Shown here piece by piece: positions 12,026 through 23,764 of a stretch of DNA of 64,000 nucleotides (positions within the stretch are counted from its first letter, which is position 1; each line of letters begins with the position of its first letter). The stretch comes from Ceratorhiza oryzae-sativae. Lineage: Eukaryota > Basidiomycota > Agaricomycetes > Cantharellales > Ceratobasidiaceae. Location of the stretch: positions 1 through 64,000 of the forward strand of contig JARWMV010000036.1 in NCBI GenBank assembly GCA_030998015.1, in the 5' to 3' direction. A program made the translations under genes and the position numbers. The notes under the pieces are model-generated. The model did not search any database, had not been told where the DNA came from, and worked only from the letters and a program-made list of their open reading frames with translations.

Positions 12026-12499
12026 GAATACTACAACTGGAAGCATCGTGAGGCAGCCAAGATCAAAGTAGGCTCAAAGGTTTTCTTAGATGGATCAAAT
12101 ATCAAAACCACCCAACCATCCAAGAAATTGGACAATAGGCACTTTGGCCCCTACAAGGTTGTTGAGCAAATTGGGAAATATACTTTCAAATTGGATTTGC
12201 CCAAATCCATGAAAGTGTACCCAGTTTTCCAGACTGCTCTTCTGTATCCTAAACCAGTGGACAATTACCAAAGGGACCCTGTTCCAGTACCCACAGTAGT
12301 AACCCCTGAGGGAGAGGAACAATATGAAGTCGAATGTATCCTGGACTTGTGCAAAGTTGGTTGGAGACTCAAATATTATGTCAGTTGGAAAGGCTACAGT
12401 ACAGAAGAGAATAGTTGGGAACCCAAAGCCCATCTCAAAAATGCACCAGAAGCATTATCCGATTTCCACCGAGATCACCCCAATGTGCCTGGGCCTTAA
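12026..12499 (+). pseudogene. Family C pol 3' end: integrase tail and chromodomain
   Basis: The integrase C-terminus (VFLDGSNIKTTQPSKKLDN) is followed by a chromodomain (KYYVSWKGYSTEENSWEP) and a stop at 12,497-12,499. Twelve bases later, after a G-run, the family C 3' LTR begins. Upstream pol is missing; a DNA transposon abuts it. Confidence 0.8.
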
Positions 12500-12510
12500 T
12501 GGGGGGGAAG

Positions 12511-13028
12511 TGTCATGGCCTAGACCATGACCATGATTTTATTATGATTTTTCTATATTTTATTATTCTCATTTTTACTTTGTTTTGGACAAGTCCTGTT
12601 TATTCAGATATATGCATAGATTAATCACCCTGTCATGTGACATTGTTGTTGTTGACCTAAGTTGATGTCTTCCAGAATATTCTGTAGTGACGTGGCATGA
12701 CTTACTTCTTATTGGTCCTGGTATTGGATATGTACTGCCTTGGCCATGAATATATAAGGGTGAGTCTGAGAGCCTTAAGCCTCAGAACTCGACCTCCTGT
12801 TCTACCCTTCCTTGTTGTCTACCTGCTAGGCTCTGCCAGCAGTACCTTGCCCAGATCTCTTTAGATCAAGTGCACCCTGACTAAACCTTGTGTCTCATTG
12901 CACCAAACCTCTTCCTCACTGCATGTCCCATCTTAGACGTCACAGTTTGACCTTCAGCCTTCATAGCCCATAGGTCCGCCATCCCCTCATCAGTGTTTGG
13001 CCTTAGTTGTGATGGTGTGGCCTTTACA
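12511..13028 (+). repeat. Family C 3' LTR
   Basis: TGTCATGGCCTAGACC to GGCCTTTACA, 518 bp, preceded by the polypurine run GGGGGGGAAG. A TATA box (ATATATAAGGG) lies near 12,752. Its partner 5' LTR is not in the window. The 3' end agrees with the LTR at 45,037-45,558. Confidence 0.8.
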
Positions 13029-13613
13029 ATATCCCAACATTTTGGTGGAGGGGCATTTAGCAGCAATGTGCCCTTGTCCCCCACAGTTGAAGCAGGTATT
13101 TGTCCCTTTTCCTTTTCCTGTGCTATCTAGATCCATTGCATCAGGATCCTTAGCCTTGGCAGCAGCCAGGGGGTGGTTGTCCCTCTTGATGTCCTTGAAA
13201 GACTCCTGGACATTGGTACTGCTTCTGTCATAGTGCACAGCTGGAACTGTAAATCCATTGTTGTTGGGCCTGATAGTCACAATTTGGCTTTTGACAGCCT
13301 TCCTGTCCTTGATTTTGTAGATATGCTCCCCATTCTTGAAAATTTCTTTGGGCAGGTTGCTTGGTGTGGCACTGTTCCCTTTGTTTTGGGATGAGTTGCT
13401 GGTACTGGCCTTGTTTACCCCATGGGATGACTGCTTGCTCCCAAACAAGATAAGGTGGTGGTCAATTTCAAGGGCCTGCTGGGTCAGTTGGGTGAAGGTT
13501 TTGGTCTGGGGGTTGTAATTTTGCACCACCATACTATCTGTCACATCTGAAGATAGACCATCATAAAATTGGTCTCACATGGCTGCATCATTGTAGTTGA
13601 GGCCAGTGGACTA
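13029..13613 (-). pseudogene. Gag fragment with zinc knuckle, inverted
   Basis: Read on the minus strand, this is the C-terminal half of a gag related to that of family B: the end of the capsid, the basic linker, and a CFNCGGQGHIAAKC zinc knuckle that is cut soon after by the family C LTR. The N-terminal half is cut off at 13,613 by the family D LTR. Confidence 0.75.
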
Positions 13614-14393
13614 TGTTGTGACCCTCTGGAGGCTCCCTTGTGGAGCACTTAAGTAGTGGCTGCGTTGACGGTTTGGTGCTATGCAGTATGTATTGAGCGT
13701 TCTAGTTACAGTGTTTGCTATGGTCTATGGTGGTTGATGAGATAAAGCAAGCTGAGGCGTTCAGTCTTGCTTTACTCCCCTTATATACATGTGACTGCGG
13801 TTGCTGCGGTGGCCCCCCTTTCCTAAGCACCGTCTACAGCAGTTATAGGTTCTATATAGTACTAGGTCTTAGGTAATTGTTTATCCTAAGTTTGTGCGGC
13901 TCCGAATCTTATAGAGCCGTGTGAGGTCCGAGGGTCATGTGACTTTTGGACTTAAGCACCCAGCGCTTAATCGCTGGATAAGCGCCAAGGTCACGTGACA
14001 ACTTGCTCCTCGCTCCAAGTAACATGGGAGAGAAACGCTGGAGCGAGTTCAGGGTAACCACCAGCACTTGATCGCTGAGTAAGCGCCAAGGTCATGTGAC
14101 AACTCGCTCCTCGCTCCAAGTAACATGGGAGAGAAATGCTGGAGCGAGTTCAGGGTAACCACCGGCGCTTAATTGTTGGGTAAGCGCCGAGGTCATGTGA
14201 CAACTCGCTCCTCGCTCCAAGTAACATGGGAGAGAAATGCTGGAGTGAGTTCAGGGTAACCACTGGTGCTTAATCGTTGGGTAAGCGCCAAGATCACGTG
14301 ATCCTGTTTATGGTTTGTTCCGCTTCGGGAAAAATGCCATAAATCTGTACAATATTTGGTTGTTAGGTTATGTCTGCTAGGCGGGTCATAACA
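13614..14393 (-). repeat. Family D 3' LTR of copy A
   Basis: 780 bp in reverse orientation: TGTTGTGACCC at 13,614 to GGTCATAACA at 14,393, with the polypurine tract (C-run on the plus strand, 14,394-14,410) beside it. It contains three tandem units of about 105 bp. Each can fold because AACTCGCTCCAG and CTGGAGCGAG pair. The units are separated by TCACGTGA-like sites. Confidence 0.85.
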
Positions 14394-14470
14394 TTATCCC
14401 CCCCTTTGGACATGTCTTGGGGGATCTCAAGGCATGTTTCTTTTCTGGGTTCTAAAAGTTTCTAAAAGGT

Positions 14471-14595
14471 ATCTCATATATCAAGGAGGTTAAGGGCGCT
14501 GGACTCAAACCAACAACCTTCCGTTCGATGTGTAATTGCTCAGCTAGGAGATGATGAGTCAGGCTAGACCCCTTAACCTCTACGCTACATGAGAT
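14471..14595 (-). other. tRNA-like fold, copy A
   Basis: The ends pair (ATCTCATGTA with TATATGAGAT), as does an inner GGTTAAGGG/CCCTTAACC stem. The T-arm-like segment has decayed to GGTTTGAGTCC. See copy B for the better version. It lies between the Rep stop and the polypurine tract. Confidence 0.5.
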
Positions 14596-14690
14596 TACTT
14601 TCTCCTTGCTTATTTCCTTGTTTAAGCTTACTTCTCGACACATGGTCTGTGAATAAAACAGCTTATACAAAGATAATTTATTTTTATTTT

Positions 14691-15978
14691 TTAAGGAAAA
14701 ACAAAAAATGGCTTCCCTCCTGAGTATACCCAGTCTACATTTTTGGATACCCATAAGTCCCCTTCTTCCCCCTCTATGTCCGTCCAACACTTCATTATGG
14801 CCGACCAGCTATTCCCCAGGATCACCGTCGGCCATACCTTCATTGACTTCACATGAGCATATCTGCCTGTGAAGTCTGCCTTGTACTGGCTCAGGGCTTT
14901 GAGCAAGTACTTCCCGTTTGACTGGACCATGTCATCCAGGATCCAGATGTTGGTGTCCTCCAACAGATTCCCCACGTTCCAGACGTTGCACATCTGGCTA
15001 TGGGAGCCCTTGGATCGCGCATACGCTGTCTTCCCAGTTCCTGTTTCACCTTCGATCACCAGGATGCGATGGCGCACGCCCCTCCCTCTCTTCTCAGCCT
15101 CTTCCGCAAACCATTGGTCCGCCCTGTCGATGTGCACCCAGTCTTCTGGGACTTCCAACTCCACTGGGATTGCAGGCATGCATCCCCAGTCCTCCTTATA
15201 CGTGTACTCAGCATATGCTCGTACCGAGTTCCACGTCGTCACCATCTGGAGGGGGCGCAGGTGCTTGAATGCCTGGTAGTACTCTTTTTTTTGTTGCCGA
15301 GGCAACAATCTCCGCCCCGTCCTCCAGGTCCGCCTCTGCCCTCGACCTTTTCCTGCCGTTCCCCTTCACCAGGATTTCCTCCAACCTTTCCAAGGTCAGG
15401 TCCCCCACCATCAGCTCCTCTACCTCCTCGCTGTTAGCTCCGACATCCTTCCAGAGGTAGTTGAAAGCCTCCCTTGCAGGGTTGCCTCCTGGTCCGTCCT
15501 TGAGGTCCTTCGGCAGGATGTTGGGGTGTTGCCCCTCGAAGTCCCAGAACCAGGTGTTCTGGGTGTTCCAGCCGCCCTTCCGCTCCTGACTGATGGAGAG
15601 GGCGTGGACATGGAGGGGCTGGGCTGGGTCGTAGTTTGGTTCCTTGGGGTTGTGGTGTTCCACCACCGCCAAAGTTGCCCAATGATTTGGCCGTTGGCGG
15701 CAGAATGCCTCGTATCGGGCGACGAGCCCACTTGAGGGCTGATCGCGTAGCTTCGACCAGGTCAGCAGCACCGCCCTGGTCTGGACGCGGAACCGAGGGG
15801 CTGGCGCGGTTTCGGTCAGCTCTTCGGACCCTCGATCCGTCGGCATAGGCTGCATAGAAGTGGGCGAGGGGGCTTGGCTTGATACCGAGGGTGCTGGCAA
15901 TGGTGATGCTGACCTCCGCCCTTTGCTTGATCCGCTTGGCTGGGGTGTTGCCACGTTCGATCCATTTCCGCTTAGCAT
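14691..15978 (-). pseudogene. rep: CRESS-type Rep, copy A, one frameshift
   Basis: Rolling-circle replication initiator related to those of small circular ssDNA viruses. On the minus strand the HUH endonuclease has motif I VLLTWSK, motif II HVH, a geminivirus-like HPNI segment and motif III YLWK. The SF3 helicase has Walker A GETGTGKT, Walker B WILDD and motif C VILGN. The frame breaks near 15,283-15,290 in an A-run that is 8 long here and 7 in copy B, so nuclease and helicase lie in different frames. Some Trp changes (for example R to W) look like C-to-T decay. Full length would be about 430 residues. The family nicks an origin hairpin and joins its ends; the function inside a retrotransposon is unknown. 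Confidence 0.85.
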
Positions 15979-16519
15979 CGTTTACAGTTTTAGAGGTATT
16001 TGGGGACTGGGAAGAGAGCATGAGAGTGCGGGTTATCTCGGGCCTTGTGCTTGTCTATATAAGCTGCAAGGTCCATTTTGATCATCACATGACTCTGTCT
16101 TGCATTTGTTGTGATCACATGACCTTATTTCAGTGATGACGCATCTCCGAGGGGTGCCCTTCCATCCGTTCCTCCACGTCGGCCTTGATCCTCGCTGCGC
16201 TCAGGGCCTCCGCTCCCCCACTTCGGTCGGTGCCCCCTCTCCGACCCCTCCAGTAGTTAGGGGATAGCTTATATTCATGTGACTAGGCTAGGTCATGTGA
16301 TTCCTGTGCTTTGTTGTTTGTTTTCTGGCAGGTGGTCACATGACTAGGCTAGGTCATGTGATTCCCGTGCTTTGTTGTTTGTTTTCTGGCAGATGGTCAC
16401 GTGTCTGTTGGTGTCACCTGACCAGACCTTGTTTTGATGTTTGTGCAAGTTATTGTGTTGCACTGTGATTTTTTAATGTTTGTGGTTTTGTTGTTTTCCT
16501 TCCTCATCCCATCTTTACT
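15979..16519. promoter_or_regulatory. Divergent Rep/ORF2 intergenic region, copy A
   Basis: It holds the candidate origin hairpin at 16,245-16,263 (stems CCCCT/AGGGG, loop variant with T for C), two direct repeats of about 61 bp at about 16,277-16,398 containing CATGTGACTAGGCTAGGTCATG palindromes, and a TATATAAGC promoter element near 16,055 facing Rep. Same arrangement as copies B and C. Confidence 0.65.
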
Positions 16520-17061
16520 ATGTGTGTTATTTCCCTTAACTACAATCCCCTTGACTGCAACTGCTGGTCTCTCCCTGAGGGGGAGTACTGCGCCTACTGT
16601 GATGCCGTGTGCGACACCTCCCTTGAAGACTTCTATCAAGGTGTTGGGGACTGGTTCTTCTGTGGGGTGCCAGGTATGTGTGTTCATTCTTTGTCGTTCT
16701 CACGTAGCTAACTCGTTCTGTAGAAGAGCGCATCCTCCTTGATGGTCGGGCCCATGAGGCCACCCTTGAGCATGTCTGGGCGCTCGTTGATCAGGACTAC
16801 AAGTCCTTTGAGGAGCGGTCTCACCAGGCTGCTCTTGCTGAATTCTTCAAGGAGGGCTCTGCTCCCTTGTTTGATGAGGCTTCGCCCTTTGCAGCGTCTG
16901 GTTCTGGGTGTTTCCAGAACTACATGGCCGACTTCCCAGGGGGGGAGGCTCCTTGGCTGCAGCCCACTACCCAGTCAGTTGTTCAGACCAATAAGAAGGA
17001 TAAAAGGGGCAAGAAGCCCTATACCCGGCCCCTCAAGGGCAAACGTAAAAATAGAGAGTAA
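16520..17061 (+). CDS. Cargo ORF2, copy A: cysteine-rich, basic tail, one intron
   Basis: Exon 1 (16,520-16,673) has a dense cysteine pattern (CNC, CAYC, then single Cys) suggesting zinc binding. Intron 16,674-16,723 has a GTATGT donor, AGCTAAC branch site and CTGTAG acceptor. Exon 2 (16,724-17,061) runs in phase to a Lys/Arg-rich tail. About 163 residues. It is antisense to the retrotransposon, so its intron is not removed from the element's genomic RNA. The start is chosen because MxxIS is conserved at this point in copies A, B and C. The position opposite Rep is where ambisense ssDNA viruses keep their capsid gene, and the basic tail could bind nucleic acid, but I see no capsid homology. 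Confidence 0.65.
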
Positions 17062-17143
17062 AAGGAAATGTATTAAGTTTGGTGTGTAAAAGAAAAATAA
17101 AACTCTTATACATTTGGGAGACAATTTGTGGGAGGCAAAGTGG

Positions 17144-17525
17144 TCATATGGGGGTTGGTTCCAACAGTGGCACCTCCTCCAGAGCTTCGACAAGCTTGTT
17201 TTCCCACCGGTCCCAGTCCTGTTTGGCTTCCTCCACAGCTGGGTCCAGGGTGGGTTCCTTTATTTCTGGCTTGGCTTCTTCCTCAGCCACGACCAGTGAT
17301 TCTAGGCTTGATGTAAGGCTTGTCATATCAGTGTCGTAATTGGTGTTTTTGTTTGGGTGCACCTTCACCCGATTTCGGAAGTCGCTCATGTTTGCCTGCT
17401 TCGTCCTGATAGCAGTAAACATCTCATCAGTGGTAGTTGCTTCAAGCAGTCCCACATATGGTGCAGCTGGTGTCAACTTCCATTCTTCCAGCAATGCCTT
17501 TGCCCGGCGCTCCACCTCCCAGTCC
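17144..17525 (-). pseudogene. Cargo ORF1, copy A, N-terminus lost
   Basis: The last 120 or so codons of ORF1, ending at 17,144 and matching the C-terminal third of the copies at 23,765 and 28,427. It is cut at 17,525 by the start of copy B. It converges on ORF2, with about 80 bases between the stops. Confidence 0.75.
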
Positions 17526-18305
17526 TGTTATGACCTGCCTAGCAGACATAACCTAACAACCAAATATTGTACAGATTTATGGCATTTTTCCCGAAGTGGA
17601 ACAAACCATAAACAGGATCACGTGATCTCGGCGCTTACCTAACGATTAAGCACCAGTGGTTACCCTGAACTCGCTCCAGTGTTTCTCTCCCATGTTACCT
17701 GGAGTGAGGAGCGAGTTGTCACATGATCTCGGCGCTTACCTAACGATTAAGCGCCGGTGATTACCCTGAACTCGCTCCAGCGTTTCTCTCCCATGTTACC
17801 TGGAGCGAGGAGCGAGTTGTCACGTGATCTTGGCGCTTACCAACGATTAAGCGCCAGTGGTTACCCAGAACTCGCTCCACTGTTTCTCTCCCATGTTACC
17901 TGGAGCGAGGAGCGAGTTGTCACGTGACCTCGGCGCTTATTCAGCGATTAAGCGCCAGGTGCTTAAGTCCAAAAAGTCACATGACCCTCGGACCTCGCAC
18001 GGCTCTATAAGATTCGGAGCTGCACAAACTTAAGACAAACAATTACCTAACCCATAGTACTGTACATAACCTACACCTACTGCGGAATGTGCTTAGATAA
18101 TACGTCCGCAGCCACCGCAGCCACAGGTATATATAAGGAGGATAAAGCAAGACTGGATGCCTCAGCTTGCTTTATCTCGTCAACCACCATAGACCATAGC
18201 AAAAACACTGTAACTAGAACACTCAATACATACTGCATAGCACCAAACTGTCAACGCAGCCACTACTTAAGTGCTCCACAAGGGAGCCTCCAGAGGGTCA
18301 CGACA
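17526..18305 (+). repeat. Family D 5' LTR of copy B
   Basis: 780 bp, TGTTATGACC to GTCACGACA. It has three foldable tandem units of about 105 bp, then the promoter: a TATATATAAGG TATA box near 18,128 and the likely RNA start about 30 bases on. The 3' partner is 105 bp shorter because it has one unit fewer. Confidence 0.9.
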
Positions 18306-18307
18306 TT

Positions 18308-18319
18308 ATAAAGCAAGCT
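18308..18319 (+). other. Self-complementary primer-binding site of family D
   Basis: ATAAAGCAAGCT starts two bases after the LTR and is the exact complement of AGCTTGCTTTAT at 18,164-18,175, close to the predicted transcript start. This is the Tf1/sushi self-priming layout, in which the RNA 5' end rather than a tRNA primes cDNA synthesis. Confidence 0.6.
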
Positions 18320-18426
18320 CTTAACTTAACTAGTGGCGAACATAAGTATACTACACAGATACTAAGGGCTGAGTACACAAGAAAACCAGCTAACTCCTGT
18401 GATACATAAGAGAACATAAGGAAACT

Positions 18427-20331
18427 ATGTCACAGAGACCACAAACTCGATCTCAAAGCAGAGTGGCAAATAGTAGGCCACAATCACCCAAACCCATTGC
18501 TTCCCCAGAGGCTGAAGGTAACCCAGATGAGACCCTCCAAGGAATGCCAGGGGGGTTGCCACAAAACCCACGACCAGTGGCTCAACCCAACCCCACTCGG
18601 GCCCCCACCCTGGGAGGGGAAATAGGGGGAATACCACTCCACAGCCCTCAACCGCCAATTCACCTGACAAATCCAGACCCAGAAGATATCTCAAACCCAG
18701 AGAGAGATGAGGTAGAAGATATGACCTGAACCATATACGAACAAGGCACAGCCTTGGCGGAAGAGGCAAGGACACAACCCCAGCCAGGTCCCGGAACCAT
18801 AGCCACTGCCAACCCTATTCACACCATTGCCACAGCCATCAGGGTGGGGCTCAAGGAACTTAGAGACAATAATCATAGGGAACTAGAAAAGGCAATCACG
18901 GGTATAAATCAGTGTCAAATATCACTAACCCGACAAGAAGGAAATGTGGACTGGATGGTAAGGTCTATGGAAACATCCAACAAAAATGTCCTCTATGTGG
19001 CAAAGAACCAGGACGACCTAAAAGCAGAAATGGGAAACCTGATAAAAGAATTAAAGGACATCTCCATGGAAATAAACCAGGTACTGGGAATGCAAGAGCG
19101 AAAGCTTGAAAGCTTAGAGAAGAAAACCGAAAACACAGGGGAGATCCTAATCGCACTAGAACAACGGGTAACCAATCTAGGAAATGAGCTCCGGAAAAAC
19201 ACTGAAGCAGGAAGGCCAAGGGAAGGGACAGAAGAAACCAGGGGAAGAACTAGGGTGGTCATAGGAAGCCCCTCACGATCCCCCTCAGCCTCCCCAGTAC
19301 AAACACCCTTTCTGGGAAGAACCTTCCAGGCTGAGTCCACAATAAGACCCCGAACAGAACCTCCATCCCAAGCAAACCAACCTACCCTTGCTGCAAACCA
19401 CACTCCTAAGGAGGCGAGACTAGGGAGACCCAGCAAATTTAATGGGAAAAAGGGGAAGGAAGCAGAGAACTTCATAATCAGCATGGAACTTTTCTTTGCT
19501 GACTATGACGAATCAGCCTTTGATGACCGAAAAAAGATATCTGCTGTGCTAATGAACATGGAGGATGGGGAAGCAGCAAACTGGGCACAACCTTACCGCC
19601 AGAAACTATTAGCAGCGAACACACAGTATTCTTGCATCCTGGAAGGATTTCAGGAAGGGATTCCTGGATGCTTTTAATAACCCAGTCATAAAGGAAAAGA
19701 CCATCCGGAAACTAAGGAAATTAACACAGACCAAGAGTGCATTGGATTATGCTACCCAATTCCAGATCCTGATCCAAGAGGTAGACTGGAACCAGAAGCC
19801 CTCAAGGACCAATTCAGGGAAGGGTTAAAACCCAAAGTACGACAAGAGATCTTAAGGATTGAAGTACTGCAAATGAGGCTGAAGGTCCATCATATACCTT
19901 AGATCAATTAATCGACTTTGCCTGCAAAATGGATGACATGCAGTTTGCAAACCAGAAAATGAATACAAGGACCAGCAACTCATCAAATTCAACCTGGGCA
20001 CCAGCGAAATACAAACAAGGAGGGAACAAGCCTTAGGGACCACGGCAAACAGGGGAATACCCAAACCAACAACATGGTAAGGATACCAAACAGCGAAAAG
20101 GACAGGCGAAGGAAAGAAGGACTCTGTATCAAATGCGGTAAATCAGGGCATGTCCTGAAGGAGTGCCGAGGCCAGTGGACTACGACAAAGCTAAGATACA
20201 AGGGAAGGCCAGCAGACAAGTCGAGGAAGAAAGCAGCTCTGAGTCGGAAAACTAATTGGTCCTACCACTTCCATGTTGGAGGACCCCAATATAACCCCTA
20301 CCACAGATGTATGTTACCTCAAGAAGTCTAG
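18427..20331 (+). pseudogene. gag: Family D gag, broken
   Basis: Nucleocapsid/capsid precursor. It starts ATGTCACAGAGACC at 18,427. A Pro-rich N-terminus is followed by an in-frame TGA at 18,727-18,729, after which the same frame continues through a long helical stretch and capsid region to about 19,650. There it shifts frame. The zinc knuckle CIKCGKSGHVLKEC lies near 20,125-20,166 in the last part. At least one stop and two frame changes make it non-functional. It lies just before pol in the usual order. Confidence 0.75.
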
Positions 20332-20367
20332 TAATCAATCAATAAATACACTACGGTAGAGGGAATC

Positions 20368-23300
20368 ATGGAACCAGCTAAGACACTGATTGACTCAGGA
20401 TCTTCAACCAACTTCATCGATAAGGCCTATTCAAGGGAAAAAGGGATTCCAACCACTCCCCTCAAACACAAGAAGTCAATTGTGGCCATTGATGGAAATG
20501 AAATCAAGGATGCCATAGAAGAAAGGGCAGAACTAAACATCGAAGTGGAAGGGAAGACACTAAAATGCTCCCTTTATGTAATGACCCTAGGTGACACAGA
20601 CATAGTCCTAGGGAAAGAATGGCTTGAAGAAGCAGAACCTATCATAGATTGGAAAGACCTTACCATCTCATACCCAGACGAAATCAAGGCAAGGGCAGCA
20701 AGTGAAAGCCTACAAATCCCAGAAGAATTTAGGGATTTTGAAGACCTATTTGGGGAGGAAGGTTTCCAAGAACTTCCACCCCACCGAGGTAACCTAGACT
20801 TCAAAATGGACCTGATCGAGGGAGCAGAGCTGCCAAAGCCTGCAAAGAGGTACAGTATGTTGCCAGCAGAAACAAAGGCGCTCAGGGAGTACCTAGAGGA
20901 GGAACTAAGAAACGGGAAAATAAGGCCCAGCCAGTCAGTTGTAGCTGCACCCTGTTTCTATGTGAACAAAGCAGATGGAGGGCTCAGGTTGGTAGTCGAC
21001 TACCATAAGATGAATGACATCACCAAGCCAGACAGGTTTCCACTTCCAATCCAAATAGAATTGATTGAGAGACTGAAGGATGCAACCATCTATTCAAAAA
21101 TGGATGTTCGATGGGGGTTCAACAACATCAGGGTAAAAGAGGGAGACGAATGGAAAACAGCTTTCAGGACAGGAGAAGGCCAGTTTGAATGCTTGGTCAT
21201 GCCATTCGGAGTAAAAGAAGGACCAAGAACCTTTACCAGGTTCATGATGGAAAAGTTCCGTGATATAATAGACGATTATGTGGTAATCTACATGGACGAT
21301 GTACTAGTGTTTTCCAGAAACAGGGAAGAACATGTACAACATGTCAGGGAAGTGTTAAGAAGAATGAGGGAAAACCACCTCTTCCTCAAACCACACAAGT
21401 GTCAGTTCTTTGTGAAGGAAGTTAGCTTCATTGGAATTGTCATATCCCCAGGTGGGATATCGATGGAAAAGGAAAAGATAAAGGCAGTTCTAGAATGGCC
21501 AGAACCTAACACAGTAAAAGAAGTCCAAGCCTTCCTAGGCTTTGTGGGGTTCTATAGAAGGTGGATAGAGAAGTTTAGTACCTTAGCTAAACCCCTCACA
21601 GATCTCACCCAAAAGGATGCCAAATTTCTGTGGGAAAGAAAACAACAGGAAGCATTTGAAGCCATCAAAGAAGCAGTAGCAAGAGAACCAGTCCTGATCC
21701 ACCCAAACCCAAACAAGCCATACATACTGGAAACAGATGCCTCAGGAGTGGCCATGGGGGCGGTACTAAGCCAAAAGGGTGATGACAACTGATTGCATCC
21801 AATTGCCTTCCTATTGAAGAGCTTCACCCCACCAGAGAAAAATTATGACACCTACAACAAGGAGTTGCTTGCAATTGTTAGGTCCTTAGAGCACTGGAGG
21901 TTATACTTAGAAGGGACAGAGGAACCTATTGTGATATACACTGACCATAGGAACCTCCAGTACTGGCAAAATGCCCAGATGTGGAACAGAAGGCATGCCA
22001 GATGGTATCTCACTCTGGCACCCTTCAATTTTCAGATTGTGTATAGACCAGGGAAACTCTCACAAAAGCCAGATGCCCTTTCCAGAAGGAGCGACCATGG
22101 GGATACCCCTATGGAACCACAGATCATGATCCCAGAAGAAAGATTCATAGGTTTCATGGCAGAAGTACAGGGGAATTTCTGGGAAGAGCTTAAAGAAGCT
22201 CAGGAAGAAGACAAATCTATCAGATCCTTAAGGCTGAGTGTGGCAAATAAGGAACAACTACCACCCTCAGTACAGAAGGAATTTAGACGGTACGAAATGA
22301 AGGAGGGCCTATTAAGGTATGACAATAGGCTCTACATCCCGGATGACAAGGACTTGAGGTTGAGTCTCCTTGAGGAGTGCCATGACGCCCCAGTGGCAGG
22401 TCATCAGGGACAAGCCCGAACACTAGAATTACTATCAAGGGATTACTATTGGCCAGGAATGAAGGCCCAAGTAAACCGATATGTGGAATCTTGTGAAACG
22501 TGTCAAAGAAGCAAAGGACACAAACAAGGCACTCCCTGAAGTCCTTACCAATCCCATGGAAACCATGGGCAGATGTCGCATATGATTTCATCGTCAAATT
22601 ACCTGTCTCAAAGGGGTACGACAGTATTTGACAGTTGTAGATCGCTTCTCCGGCAGGCCCATTTTGTACCATGTCTGGAGAGCACCAATGCAGAAGAACT
22701 GGCAGAAATATTCATAAGGGAAGTATGGAGACATCACGGGACCCCAGAAACCACTGTCTCAGACCGAGGGCCAACCTTTAACAGCCAATTCCTAAAGCCC
22801 TATACAAAGGAATTGGGACAAAGCCCAGATTCTCCACTGCTTTCCATCCAGAAACAGATGGTCTGTCGGAAAGGACAAATCAATGGGTAGAAGGGTTCTT
22901 AAGAACCTTCTGCAATTATAGACAAGATGATTGGGTAAAATGGTTACCCATTGCCGAATTCTGCCATAACAACCACGTAAATGCTACAACAGGACAAACC
23001 CCATTTGAAACAGTATATGGAAAAAACCCAAGATGGGTTGTCCGAGAGGGAGAAGAACCATCTGAGGCACCCGCTGCAGACAACATGCGTAATCAAATGG
23101 AAAAGGTATGGGATGAGGCAAGAGCCTCAATGGAATTACACCAACAAATGGAAAAGAAAGGGAGGGAATTCAAGGTAGGAGACAAGGTTTGGCTGCTCCT
23201 AACAAACCTCTCATCCAGGAGACCCTCCAAGAAACTGGACAACCGAAAAGGGGGGCCCTTTGAAATCACAGAAAAGATCTCATCCCATGCATATCGCCTG

Positions 23301-23679
23301 GACCTACCTAAAACCATATGTACACAATGTATTCCATGTAGATCTCCTCTCGCCATTCACAGAAGATAAAGACTTCCGAAGAAGGCAGGCCAAACCACCA
23401 CCAATCATAACGGAAAAAGGAGAGGAGGAATACGAGGTGGACCACATTGCAAATTATGAATGGCGGAATGGCGAGCTGTTTTACCAAATCAGATGGAAGG
23501 GCTACGACCCAATAGAAGACACAATGGAACGTGCCAGCAAGTTTGCTGACATGAAAGAGGTTCTAAATGACTTGCAAAGGCGCTTACCAGACGCACCAAT
23601 GCCAGTCAAGACAAGTCAGCACTCAGGTGACTCGAAAGGCAGGCCAAAGAGAACCAAACGAGGATCTGGAAAGCTTTAA
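20368..23679 (+). pseudogene. pol: Family D pol, Ty3/gypsy chromovirus type, broken
   Basis: Domains in order: aspartic protease (LIDSGSSTNF near residue 7), reverse transcriptase with VVIYMDDVLVF (about 21,280), RNase H (ETDASGVAMGAVL), an in-frame TGA at 21,790-21,792, the rest of RNase H, integrase H2C2 finger (HDAPVAGH ... CETC), a frameshift near 22,540, the integrase core in shifted frames, and a chromodomain (LFYQIRWKGYDPIEDTMERA, about 23,470-23,540) ending at 23,679. The first break looks like CGA to TGA. Chromodomain and order define a chromovirus. The copy cannot make a full polyprotein. Confidence 0.85.
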
Positions 23680-23764
23680 AAGGAGCCATCCAGGATACCC
23701 AAGAGGCCAGAGCCTGCTCTACTACCTCACTTGCACCACAACACACCTGCGAAACCCCAAAAGC

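Larger units (their letters stand above)
13614..17525 (-). mobile_element. Family D retrotransposon copy A, inverted, truncated
   Basis: From its 3' end (13,614) it holds the LTR, polypurine tract, tRNA-like fold, Rep, intergenic region, ORF2 and the last third of ORF1. It stops abruptly at 17,525 where copy B begins in the opposite direction. Gag, pol and the 5' LTR are missing. The cargo is nearly collinear with copies B and C, so the module moves with the LTRs and is not a chance neighbour. Confidence 0.85.

Noticed and set aside
14471..14595. A functional nuclear tRNA gene
   Set aside because: The T-arm and B box look right, but no standard acceptor-D-anticodon layout can be drawn and the middle differs between copies. 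Kept only as a tRNA-like fold.
15000..15437. Long Pro/Arg/Ser-rich frames opposite Rep (also at 26,446-26,856 and 31,114-31,616)
   Set aside because: They are antisense shadows of the GC-rich Rep frame. Conservation follows Rep codon positions, and no promoter or splice signals were seen.
17600..17960. Evenly spaced repeats in the family D LTR, at first sight like a CRISPR array
   Set aside because: The units are about 105 bp tandem copies without unique spacers, in a eukaryotic LTR. They are an LTR minisatellite.
18427..20331. Two or three separate small genes instead of one gag
   Set aside because: The pieces share one frame across the TGA or continue each other's homology after frameshifts. 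The zinc knuckle lies where gag should end.
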